52,829 nt of DNA from JAHIVN01 sp018816645 (GTDB lineage: Bacteria; Patescibacteriota; Dojkabacteria; JAHIVN01): assembly GCA_043816305.1 (NCBI GenBank), contig JBDRHZ010000051.1:1-52829 (forward strand), in the 5' to 3' direction. The translations under genes were made by a program, and so were the position numbers. The notes under the pieces are model-generated. The model searched no databases. It saw nothing but the letters and a program-made list of their open reading frames with translations, and had not been told where the DNA came from. Shown one piece after another: positions 26,638 through 34,050 of this stretch (its first letter is position 1; each line of letters starts with the position of its first letter).

Positions 26638-28911
26638 GTGCACAACTTATTTGGGAATCTAAAACTTATTGTACCCGCGTTACAAGCATTCTTCGGTCCG
26701 TTCTTAAAAACCTTGGGGCAATACAAGTTTGAACTGGCTACCATAGCAATTGTCTACATAGTCATCCTTCTTCTACTTTTCAACTCCCGGGAGCTAATAA
26801 AACTTTTTTATACAGAGATATTTTCAAAACGCATCAAGAGAGTATCCTATCAACTTGAAACCCAACCCGCGTCATCAAACATCCTAAAAAAAACTCTTTA
26901 TTTGCTTAAAATACTCACAAGAAGAATCTTCAACATCACTGCTCATACAGCCGATTCAGTAAAAGGGTATAAGGAAATGAAAGTACTAAACTATAGAATT
27001 CGTCTACCCTATCTCTCTGTCCTTGCAGGTAAGTTTATTTTTGTAAACATTTTCTTTTTACTAGCGATCTTCTTGATAGCCAAAAAATATATTCTGATAT
27101 ATCCCAACTTTACGGTTGTATATCCAACAGAGAACGAAGTCTGGGACAACTTCCGAAAGCCTATCGAAATAGTCTTTGAGGGGCCGATAAACAAGAATGA
27201 CCTCATCATAAATATGTCTCCCGAAACTGATGGCGAATGGGTCTTTGAGAAAAGTTTTTCTTTTCTTCCATTCTACAGAAAAGCCCTATTCTATCCTAAG
27301 GAAACTATCATGCCCGGCAACAAGGTTATGATCTACCTCACTGATTTGAACAATTATTTTGAATTGTATCCAAATGGTGAACATCTTATCACGCTGCAGT
27401 CATTGACTCTTCCCGAGATTGTTAGCATCACTCCGGCAGAGCAAGCCGTAGATGTCCCAGTAGAAGAGGACATCATCATTACTCTCAATCAAAACGACGG
27501 ATACTATGTAGAATGGGATTTCGAGTTCAACCGAGATGTCAAATATCAACAAGTACGCGGGTACTCAAACGAGGTAAGGCTAAGGTTTGACGAACCACTG
27601 AAACAAGGTAAGGATTATGAACTGAAAGTGTACCTAGCTCCTGTAACTACAGACTTAGAAAGCGGAGAAATTTTGAAGCGTGGCAAAAAAAGCCTTGTCA
27701 AAACTATTAAATTTAAGACGGTCACCCCTCCCCTGATTGAATCTCTTTACCCCGAGGGAACTGGAATACTGCCAAATGACAAGATAAAAATCGTGTTTGA
27801 TCAGCCAATGGTCAAAGATTCTGTTGAGCAATTCTTTACGATAAAACCGGAGACAACCGGAGAGTTGATATGGGAAGACAAGAAAACTTTTGTATTTCAG
27901 CCAGCTTCCCTGAACAAGGAAACACACTATGAAGTTGAGCTGGCCAAGGGGATAAAAAGTCTCGCAGGCGGTCTCACCGAGGAGAAAATAACGTATGGTT
28001 TTGACACTATTGGAAAGGTGAAAGTCATCGGATGGATTCCCTACTACAACTCGTCTGGGATCAGTGTTTCAACAAATATAAATGTAACATTCGACCAGTC
28101 TGTTGATAAAGCTTCAGCCGAAAGCAACTTCTCAATAAGCCCTTCCATCAGTGGAAGTTACAGCTGGAACGGAAATACTATGATCTTCCATCCTTCAGCA
28201 AATTTGAAATATAGTACAACTTACACTGTTACTATTGCTGCCGGTATAAAAACAGTTAACGGTCTAGATTCAGCAGCTAACTTCACGATGCCTTTTACTA
28301 CAGAACATCAAACAATTATTCTAAATGTTCCACAGTATTATCAAACACATGCCTTCACATGCAATATTACAGCAGCAACAATGGCGCTCGGATACAAAGG
28401 AGTCTCGGCAAGTGAAATGTCCGTGTACAACGGAATTGCAAAAGACAGCACAGCCTGCAAAAAGGATGCAACAGGCAAAATAACAGTCTGGGGAAACCCG
28501 CATAGCGGATATGTCGGCAGCATCGATGGAACTGGGGACTGCGGTGGATACGGAGTTTACTGGGGCCCTGTATCGTCGTATATGAGCAGCCGCGGGGTTT
28601 CAAATCAAGTTTTCTCAGGATGGAGTGTTTCCACACTTGCTAAAGAGATAGAGAAAGGTCATCCCGCGGTTGTCTGGGGACAGAACGGCTGGTCATCTCC
28701 TTATGACAAATCCTGGGACACACCCGGTGGAACAAGAATTTATGCGATAAACGGGATGCACTCTGAGGTTGCTGTCGGCTTTATCGGCCCTTCAAGCAAT
28801 CCAACGCACATTATCACAAATGATCCTTGGAGAGGACGACGCACTCATACAGTAGCACAGTTTAATGTCTTCTGGAGTTATTTCGGCCATACTGGAATTG
28901 TTATATACTAA
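26638..28911 (+). CDS. Membrane protein with Ig-like repeats and C39-like peptidase domain
   Basis: 757 residues starting at GTG (26638). Two membrane helices (about 36-52 and 128-149) frame a basic cytoplasmic loop. Outside, three to four bacterial Ig-like (Big_5/SbsA type) domains follow: about 155-255, 260-365, 365-460 and 460-555, each with a repeated pattern like IKIVFDQPMVKDSVEQFF or INVTFDQSVDKASAESNF and a final YEVELAKGIKS-type strand. The C-terminal domain from about 560 is C39-like papain-fold: Gln569 and Cys575 (VPQYYQTHAFTC), His708 (GMHSEVAVGF) and Asp729 (NDPWRG) make a full catalytic set. It is likely a surface-anchored cysteine protease or amidase displayed on a stalk. It lies in the envelope cluster. 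Confidence 0.85.
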   Translation: MHNLFGNLKLIVPALQAFFGPFLKTLGQYKFELATIAIVYIVILLLLFNSRELIKLFYTEIFSKRIKRVSYQLETQPASSNILKKTLYLLKILTRRIFNITAHTADSVKGYKEMKVLNYRIRLPYLSVLAGKFIFVNIFFLLAIFLIAKKYILIYPNFTVVYPTENEVWDNFRKPIEIVFEGPINKNDLIINMSPETDGEWVFEKSFSFLPFYRKALFYPKETIMPGNKVMIYLTDLNNYFELYPNGEHLITLQSLTLPEIVSITPAEQAVDVPVEEDIIITLNQNDGYYVEWDFEFNRDVKYQQVRGYSNEVRLRFDEPLKQGKDYELKVYLAPVTTDLESGEILKRGKKSLVKTIKFKTVTPPLIESLYPEGTGILPNDKIKIVFDQPMVKDSVEQFFTIKPETTGELIWEDKKTFVFQPASLNKETHYEVELAKGIKSLAGGLTEEKITYGFDTIGKVKVIGWIPYYNSSGISVSTNINVTFDQSVDKASAESNFSISPSISGSYSWNGNTMIFHPSANLKYSTTYTVTIAAGIKTVNGLDSAANFTMPFTTEHQTIILNVPQYYQTHAFTCNITAATMALGYKGVSASEMSVYNGIAKDSTACKKDATGKITVWGNPHSGYVGSIDGTGDCGGYGVYWGPVSSYMSSRGVSNQVFSGWSVSTLAKEIEKGHPAVVWGQNGWSSPYDKSWDTPGGTRIYAINGMHSEVAVGFIGPSSNPTHIITNDPWRGRRTHTVAQFNVFWSYFGHTGIVIY

Positions 28912-29142
28912 GGCTTAAAGGCATAATTAAAACATAAAATATTAGATGGAGTTTTCACTAGTATTGGTTGCTTTCATTGGGGGTTTGGGGTGAGGCAACT
29001 CCCTTTCTCTGTCTCCTGAACAAACTTTGTATCCTGTTGGAATTTGACTCACCCCAACACTTTTTGCATACTTTTTAGTGATAAAAAGTATGAGTTTTGG
29101 TTCTTTATAAAATGAACATGTTTCGTACAAACCTAGATTATT
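28912..29142. other. Intergenic segment with two perfect 10-bp inverted repeats
   Basis: TTGGGGTGAG (28985-28994) pairs with CTCACCCCAA (29048-29057) across 53 bases, and directly after it CATACTTTTT (29067-29076), loop AGTGAT, AAAAAGTATG (29083-29092). Both arms are perfect. The second hairpin could end transcription of the upstream gene; the first is unexplained. Confidence 0.6.
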
Positions 29143-30408
29143 ATGAAGATTACCTTTTCCCTGCATAAATACTATTTTAAGATGAAGATGAAATTGAAAC
29201 ATATAATTTCTACCTTTAATAGCAGCCAGCTATTCTTTTCAATGGGCAAGAAATGCTTAAAAGTGGCTCTATTTATTTTATTCTCAACACTCGTAGCATT
29301 TTTCTGCTTTTATAAACTTAGTACTCCTTCGCTTGAACGCTGGGACGAACATACTAATTACAAAGTCGTTGAAGAGAGTCTGAGATCCACTGATCCTCTC
29401 GAATTAAAATATGAAGGTGAACCATTCCTTGAAAAAACCCCTCTTTGGTACTGGGCTTCAATGGTATCGGTGCAAATATTTGGCCTTAATAACTTCTCGA
29501 TAAGATTCATCAGTGCCATATCTGGATCTGCAGTTATACTACTCACATTCTACATCGGATGGAAGATGTTTTCCTACAAAGCTGGGCTTATCTCGGGAAT
29601 GGTACTACTGGCAACACGACAGCTCTTTGTGAAACATACTGAAATTTTTGCAACACACACTTTCAGATCCGCCAATCTGGATTCACTTCAAATTTTATTC
29701 ATGCTTATAACATTTATTCTCTTTTACAAATTCTACAAAAATAAAAGGTGTCTCGGCTATCTATTCGCAGCAGGCATCTCAACAGGTTTGGGGTTTCTTA
29801 CCAAAGGTCCTCTTTCTCTTGTCCCACCAATCGTGTTCTTTACATTTCTGACCACCAATAGAAACTCCCTCAAATTAAAACCCTTCCAGATTATGAGATT
29901 TTTCACTTTACACTTTTCACTCTTCATCATAGTTACCCTTCCATGGCACATTTGGATGTTTGTGATAAATGGAAACGAATTTGTAACACAGTACTTCATC
30001 TACCATATTCTGGGTCGTGGCCTAACAGCGCTTGAAGGCCACCAGGAATCTGTTTTCTACTATGTGAAACTACTATTTCGAAAAGACTTCTTTTTCTCCG
30101 GAGAGATACTTTTAGCCTCCGTAATATTTTTAATATTAAAGTACAAGAGGAAAATATTCGTTGACTTTTCGCTGCTTAGCTGTTTAGCTGTCTGCTGTTT
30201 GCTACTTCTCACTGTTTCACTAGCACAAACCAAGCTTGCGTGGTACCTGTTACCTATCTACCCTTTCGCAGCACTTTTAATTGGAAAATTCTTCCATGAC
30301 ATATGGAATGTTAAGAATAAATTATTAAGAATTATTGTAATTTCAATAGTTATACTTACATTGGGAAGCCAGACATTTTCTAATCTCTACATTATTCTCC
30401 AGCTTTAG
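29143..30408 (+). CDS. GT39-type (ArnT/PMT-like) membrane glycosyltransferase
   Basis: 421 residues with about ten membrane helices. The GT-C signature of family 39 is visible: an acidic motif ERWDEHTNY in the first outer loop, EKTPLWYWASM (the KPPL.YW block), FSIRFISAISGS, and FLTKGP in the middle. Such enzymes transfer a sugar from a polyprenyl-phosphate donor to lipid or protein at the outer face of the membrane. At 421 residues it lacks much of the C-terminal soluble domain of full-length ArnT (about 550). Start choice is uncertain: ATG at 29143 leaves an unusual basic lead, and ATG at 29242 (MGKKCLK) would give a cleaner N-terminal helix. It is the last gene of the envelope series. Confidence 0.83.
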   Translation: MKITFSLHKYYFKMKMKLKHIISTFNSSQLFFSMGKKCLKVALFILFSTLVAFFCFYKLSTPSLERWDEHTNYKVVEESLRSTDPLELKYEGEPFLEKTPLWYWASMVSVQIFGLNNFSIRFISAISGSAVILLTFYIGWKMFSYKAGLISGMVLLATRQLFVKHTEIFATHTFRSANLDSLQILFMLITFILFYKFYKNKRCLGYLFAAGISTGLGFLTKGPLSLVPPIVFFTFLTTNRNSLKLKPFQIMRFFTLHFSLFIIVTLPWHIWMFVINGNEFVTQYFIYHILGRGLTALEGHQESVFYYVKLLFRKDFFFSGEILLASVIFLILKYKRKIFVDFSLLSCLAVCCLLLLTVSLAQTKLAWYLLPIYPFAALLIGKFFHDIWNVKNKLLRIIVISIVILTLGSQTFSNLYIILQL

Positions 30409-30415
30409 AATATTT

Positions 30416-30434
30416 ATGCGGCCCGTGGCCGCAT
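30416..30434. terminator. GC-rich hairpin between convergent genes
   Basis: ATGCGGCC, loop CGT, GGCCGCAT: an 8-bp perfect stem placed between the GT39 stop (30408) and the MerR-type gene stop (30463). No good U-run on either side, so termination is inferred from position and strength. Confidence 0.5.
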
Positions 30435-30462
30435 TCTACAGCTACTGCTTACGGAATACAGA

Positions 30463-31296
30463 TTACATTTTCAACGGTCTCTGCAGCTCAAAAACATGCT
30501 CTTCCTCGTCTGCAAAGCCATTTAACGAAGTTTTACGGTAAATCTCGCGATGCAGAATATCTGGATGCGGCTTTAGATTCTTTCTTCGCATAAAAGTTGC
30601 CAAGTGATTCCATAGCAATGAGTTGAATCTGCCGGATCCCTTATGAGTGTGAACAAACGCTTTATGGGAAGGAACAATACCCGATTGTAACTCATCGATT
30701 ATTTTACTATTGTCTAACAATCGTTTTACTGTATTTTGCTCCCCTTTAACCTTCAGCCCAATCTGCATCCTAGCTGCCTTCGGACGATAAGCTCTCTCAT
30801 AAAATGCCGTATAAAATGTTCCTTTGTCGGCTATCTTCTTTCCTACAATATCTCCCAGCTCCAAGCAATAATCTTTAATCCTCGCATAGGGTCCTTTTCT
30901 CTCAATATACAGAACAACATACCGTTTCACGAGTTTAATTCTTGGCTTGACCAGCAGATCCCCTGTTCCAAGATTGCGATAGTATTCCTCGATAGAATCT
31001 AGTTTCAATCGTAATTTCCTCAGCTCATTGCCTATCAGTTCCTGCTTGCTTTTAAACAAAGCTTTTAACGATCTAGAGTCTTTCAAAAATTCCTGAATAT
31101 CAGTAATTGAAAAGTCCAACTGCCGAAGTAAGGAAATTACCTGGAAATCGATTATCTGCCTGGGAACATAATATCTGTAACCATTATCTTCCACTTTATA
31201 TGGTTCTAATATTCCCTTCTCGTCATACCAAACTATGGTTCTTTTGGTTGTACGAGCAAGCTTTGCAAATTCACCGGCTGAGAGCAGATTGGTCAT
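30463..31296 (-). CDS. MerR-family regulator with GyrI-like ligand-binding domain
   Basis: 277 residues from the ATG at 31296. Residues 1-75 are a MerR winged helix (LSAGEFAKLARTTKRTIVWYDEKGILEPYKVEDNGYRYY, then QLDFSITDIQEFL); a coiled-coil dimer helix follows (about 80-120); the rest is a GyrI/BmrR-type effector domain (YVVLYIERKGPYARIKDYCLELG, then RIGLKVKGE-type strands, with aromatic and acidic residues). BmrR/TipA relatives bind cationic drugs and activate efflux or resistance genes. Longer frames upstream start with TTG and are unlikely, because the HTH begins right at MTNLLSAG. Three ACGTTACGT sites in the neighbourhood (31306, 31454, 33954) are its probable operators. Confidence 0.86.
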   Translation of the reverse strand: MTNLLSAGEFAKLARTTKRTIVWYDEKGILEPYKVEDNGYRYYVPRQIIDFQVISLLRQLDFSITDIQEFLKDSRSLKALFKSKQELIGNELRKLRLKLDSIEEYYRNLGTGDLLVKPRIKLVKRYVVLYIERKGPYARIKDYCLELGDIVGKKIADKGTFYTAFYERAYRPKAARMQIGLKVKGEQNTVKRLLDNSKIIDELQSGIVPSHKAFVHTHKGSGRFNSLLWNHLATFMRRKNLKPHPDILHREIYRKTSLNGFADEEEHVFELQRPLKM

Positions 31297-31299
31297 AAT

Positions 31300-31331
31300 A
31301 GTATAACGTAACGTAATAGTACATTGTACAA
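31300..31331 (-). promoter_or_regulatory. Candidate autoregulated promoter/operator of the MerR-type gene
   Basis: On the minus strand TTGTAC (31331-31326), a 20-base spacer holding ACGTTACGT (31314-31306), then TATACT (31305-31300), which ends only 3 bases before the ATG. Either the mRNA is essentially leaderless or the true -10 lies elsewhere; the shared 9-mer is the solid part. Confidence 0.5.
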
Positions 31332-31444
31332 CAAATGCGCAGTTAATGCACAAATAGCTTTATAGCTCTAAGGCTTCATGTCTTTCCCGTCTTCGCTTCT
31401 CATTATATTTGAGTTTTTACATTTGACATTTGAGATTCCTCACC

Positions 31445-31476
31445 TTGACTATAACGTTACGTCGTTAGGATAGAAT
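31445..31476 (+). promoter_or_regulatory. MerR-type promoter of the SDR-transglutaminase pair
   Basis: TTGACT (31445-31450), a 20-base spacer, TAGAAT (31471-31476). The spacer contains ACGTTACGT at 31454-31462, three bases after the -35. Spacers of 19-20 bases with a dyad between the boxes are diagnostic of MerR-activated promoters. The SDR start is at 31514. Confidence 0.68.
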
Positions 31477-31513
31477 TGTTAATAATCAGCTATTTAACTA
31501 TTATCATTTTCCA

Positions 31514-32305
31514 ATGAAAATCAAAGTCGCTTTAGTTACGGGGGCAGCAATGGGTTATAAAAAAGGAGGGCCTTCGATTGGAGGATCAATAGCCATCCAG
31601 CTCGCAAAAGATGGCTTCAAAGTAGTTGTTGTTGATGTGCTAAAAATGCGAGAAAAGACTGTTGAAATTATCAAAAAGAATGGAGGAGAAGCAATCTCTG
31701 TAAGGGCAAATGTTACAAAGAAGAAAGATATCCTAACTGCTCTGAATATCGCGAAAGAAAAGTTCGGAGGACTAACATGTCTTGTGAACTGTGTTGCACG
31801 CTACTCAGCCGGCATGGCAAATAATGTTGTGAAAACTTCGGAAGATGAGTGGAACAAAACATTGGACGTTAATCTGGGCGGATATTACAGATGTGCCAAA
31901 TATGCTATACCGTTAATTCTCAAATCCGGCGGAGGAACGACAATCAACATCTCCTCTCCTAAGGGAATCAGAGTCATCAGGAATTTTGCAGTTTATGCCG
32001 TTTCAAAAGCGGCTATTGAAGCTCTCACCAAAACACTTGCCATTGACTTTGCACCAAAAATAAGAACAAATTGCGTCAGTCCGGATTTTGTAAGAATTGA
32101 AAACTCTGAACGAGGTAGATCCAAAGAAGAACTAGAAAATTGGTACAAAGAAATTGCAAGAGATTACCCGATGGGAAGAGTCTGTGAAACACAGGAGGTG
32201 GCAAATGTAGTATCGTTCCTTGCTAGCGATAAAGCTTCATACATAAACGGAGAAACAATTTATGTTGACAGCGGGAAAACACATTCCGATCGTCATAACT
32301 TCTAA
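31514..32305 (+). CDS. Short-chain dehydrogenase/reductase
   Basis: 263 residues of a classical SDR fold. The NAD(P)-binding glycine motif is TGAAMGYKKGGPSIGGSIA, where the usual TGxxxGIG is stretched by about seven residues before the final SIGG. Asp at the end of beta-2 (VVVVDVLK) hints at NAD(H) preference. NCVARYSAG stands for NNAG; catalytic Ser is in INISSPKG and YAVSK supplies Tyr and Lys; the C-terminal GETIYVDSGKTH is a normal SDR end. It is nearest to 3-oxoacyl-ACP reductase/glucose-dehydrogenase types; substrate unknown. It is expressed from the MerR-type promoter and is followed after 11 bases by the transglutaminase-like gene. Confidence 0.9.
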   Translation: MKIKVALVTGAAMGYKKGGPSIGGSIAIQLAKDGFKVVVVDVLKMREKTVEIIKKNGGEAISVRANVTKKKDILTALNIAKEKFGGLTCLVNCVARYSAGMANNVVKTSEDEWNKTLDVNLGGYYRCAKYAIPLILKSGGGTTINISSPKGIRVIRNFAVYAVSKAAIEALTKTLAIDFAPKIRTNCVSPDFVRIENSERGRSKEELENWYKEIARDYPMGRVCETQEVANVVSFLASDKASYINGETIYVDSGKTHSDRHNF

Positions 32306-32316
32306 ATCACGACCAT

Positions 32317-33213
32317 ATGCAGAAATATAAAACAGCTCAAGTTCAGCAAAATCTTCAGAAACACTTCTTAAAGTTCAGTCCGTTCACCTACCCTGGATTC
32401 TACCAAGACTCGTTTGAATCACTTCCAAGTAATATTAATAAACTTGGATATCTGATCCGAAAGCAGATTATTCATCCAATTGTTCTCAGCAATCGAAATC
32501 TTAACCTCACCCATCATGGAGATATGAGTAAAATCCCCTGTTACAGACAAAGGGAAGAAGATAATTTTCAGACGGTTGGGGCAATGCTAACCGAACTTCA
32601 CAGAAGAGACGAACGTGGGATAATACTTGATCAAGCGGTTGAAGACAAGCTAATTCTATCCTGCAGAAATGTCGCAATTCTGACAGCTTCAATTCTAAAA
32701 TCTAAAGGAATTCCAGCAAGAGTCAGATCTGGGTTTGCTGGCTATGTTGCATTGTCTAAGGAGAGAAATGTCGACCATTGGATAAATCAGTACTGGGATA
32801 AGAAGAAGGGAAGATGGGTTACCATAGATATCGATGCCTGTAAAGAAAGTCTTATCTTTGACCCATTCGACATACCAAAAAAAGAATTTCACTTTGCCGC
32901 CGAAACTTGGCTTAGAGTAAGAAATAACAGCCTGGATGGTTCAAAATTTATACACTTCTCTGGTTACGGCGGTCTGCCTGCTATAGTAGAGGCCCTTTTC
33001 TTTGACTTTCACTGCCTTATGAATAATGAAATCATCTATGTTCATTTCCCTGCATATTTATATGGAAGATTGAATATGGCTTCACACGGAGAATGGGAAG
33101 AAATCGATGAACTAGCAACTCTTATGCTCGATCCTGATAAGAATTTTACACAGTTAAGAAACCTATGGAAGGAGAAAAGAAAGTTCAGGATTCTAAAAGG
33201 TGGTTTGCTTTAA
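32317..33213 (+). CDS. Transglutaminase-like superfamily protein
   Basis: 298 residues. The catalytic triad of the transglutaminase/peptide N-glycanase core is visible: Cys116 in LSCRNVAILTASILKSKGIPAR, His154 in NVDHWINQYWD, and Asp171 or Asp173 in WVTIDIDA. The pattern of a Cys helix followed by GIPARV is highly typical of bacterial transglutaminase-core proteins, which act as cysteine proteases, amidases or crosslinking enzymes. No signal peptide or membrane helix is seen, so it is probably cytoplasmic. It is second in a two-gene operon with the SDR, under the MerR-type promoter at 31445. Confidence 0.86.
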   Translation: MQKYKTAQVQQNLQKHFLKFSPFTYPGFYQDSFESLPSNINKLGYLIRKQIIHPIVLSNRNLNLTHHGDMSKIPCYRQREEDNFQTVGAMLTELHRRDERGIILDQAVEDKLILSCRNVAILTASILKSKGIPARVRSGFAGYVALSKERNVDHWINQYWDKKKGRWVTIDIDACKESLIFDPFDIPKKEFHFAAETWLRVRNNSLDGSKFIHFSGYGGLPAIVEALFFDFHCLMNNEIIYVHFPAYLYGRLNMASHGEWEEIDELATLMLDPDKNFTQLRNLWKEKRKFRILKGGLL

Positions 33214-33258
33214 AGAAAGCTTATAATGTAGTTTAAATTACAACCACATCCCGACATT

Positions 33259-33873
33259 TCAAAGGAGGGTAAATTCTCTGAGTTTCACAAGCTCGACTCC
33301 TTCAAGCTTGTACAGGGAAAATCTGTCGACAATAAAAGACTCCCCTAAAAGAATATCTTCCCCCATTTTCTTTCTTGCATCCTTTGCCGATTTATAGTCC
33401 GCATCATCGTAAAGCAATGTAATATGCGGTGTATATTCAAGATGTTTTCTATCCGGAAAGTACTTATGTAATGCCTGAAATAACTTGGTTTCAAGCTCGA
33501 GAAATTCACTTCTTTTTGACAGCTTTAGAAAAAAAGTAAATGACTCTCCATGATCACCGATTCCTTCTATTTCAGTACTGAAACTATGCACTCCGTTTAC
33601 AGCTTCTTTGATCCTGTTGCTTATCTCCTCTTTTTCCACCTCACTATTAAAAGGTTTCACCAAGCTACAATGTGGCGCCAGATCAAACTCAAGGATCTTC
33701 CCGTCCCCTGAAACAAATAACTTTAAAGGATCGTCATCTACTGCTTTCGACTTCACTCTGTATAATATATTGCGAACGTTCTTCTTATATACATCCTCAA
33801 CAATTCTTTGCGATACATCCAAAATTTTACTTTTTAATTTCTCCGGGGGTGAAACTTGAAGTACATATACCAT
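33259..33873 (-). CDS. 2'-5' RNA ligase/LigT-like phosphoesterase
   Basis: 204 residues of the 2H phosphoesterase fold. The two catalytic motifs are HCSL (His68) and HITL (His150), spaced about 80 residues apart as expected. Members hydrolyse 2',3'-cyclic phosphates or cyclic ADP-ribose products, or ligate RNA with 2'-5' bonds in vitro; the physiological substrate is unclear. It starts at ATG 33873 and lies between the two plus-strand MerR-regulated units on the opposite strand, converging with the transglutaminase gene. No ACGTTACGT motif was seen in its own promoter, so it is probably not part of the regulon. Confidence 0.85.
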   Translation of the reverse strand: MVYVLQVSPPEKLKSKILDVSQRIVEDVYKKNVRNILYRVKSKAVDDDPLKLFVSGDGKILEFDLAPHCSLVKPFNSEVEKEEISNRIKEAVNGVHSFSTEIEGIGDHGESFTFFLKLSKRSEFLELETKLFQALHKYFPDRKHLEYTPHITLLYDDADYKSAKDARKKMGEDILLGESFIVDRFSLYKLEGVELVKLREFTLL

Positions 33874-33944
33874 CTTTTATAAGATCCAAGTTTAAGAAGT
33901 TAGTATAACACATTTACTTGTCTCTATGGAGTTGAATATCCCCC

Positions 33945-33975
33945 TTGACTACTACGTTACGTCATACCCTATAAT
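33945..33975 (+). promoter_or_regulatory. MerR-type promoter of the uvrA-like gene
   Basis: TTGACT (33945-33950), a 19-base spacer, TATAAT (33970-33975), with ACGTTACGT at 33954-33962. The -35 box, the three-base gap and the 9-mer have the same arrangement as at 31445. Confidence 0.72.
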
Positions 33976-33991
33976 GCACATAGCTTGATAG

Positions 33992-34044
33992 TAGGATAGT
34001 TGAACAGCTAACTATCCAGCTATCCAACTATTTAACTATATCCT
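33992..34044 (+). promoter_or_regulatory. 5' leader with hairpin and 8-base tandem repeats
   Basis: GGATAGTT and AACTATCC form a perfect 8-bp stem around an 8-base loop (about 33993-34016), followed by four near-copies of an 8-base unit (AACTATCC, AGCTATCC, AACTATTT, AACTATAT). It lies between the uvrA-like promoter and its start codon at 34051. Alternate pairings are possible, so a leader control element is plausible. Confidence 0.4.
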
Positions 34045-34050
34045 AATATA

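Noticed and set aside
28942..29202. 86-codon minus-strand frame over the twin hairpins
   Set aside because: It overlaps the GT39 start and reads through both inverted repeats; no family features and no plausible promoter.
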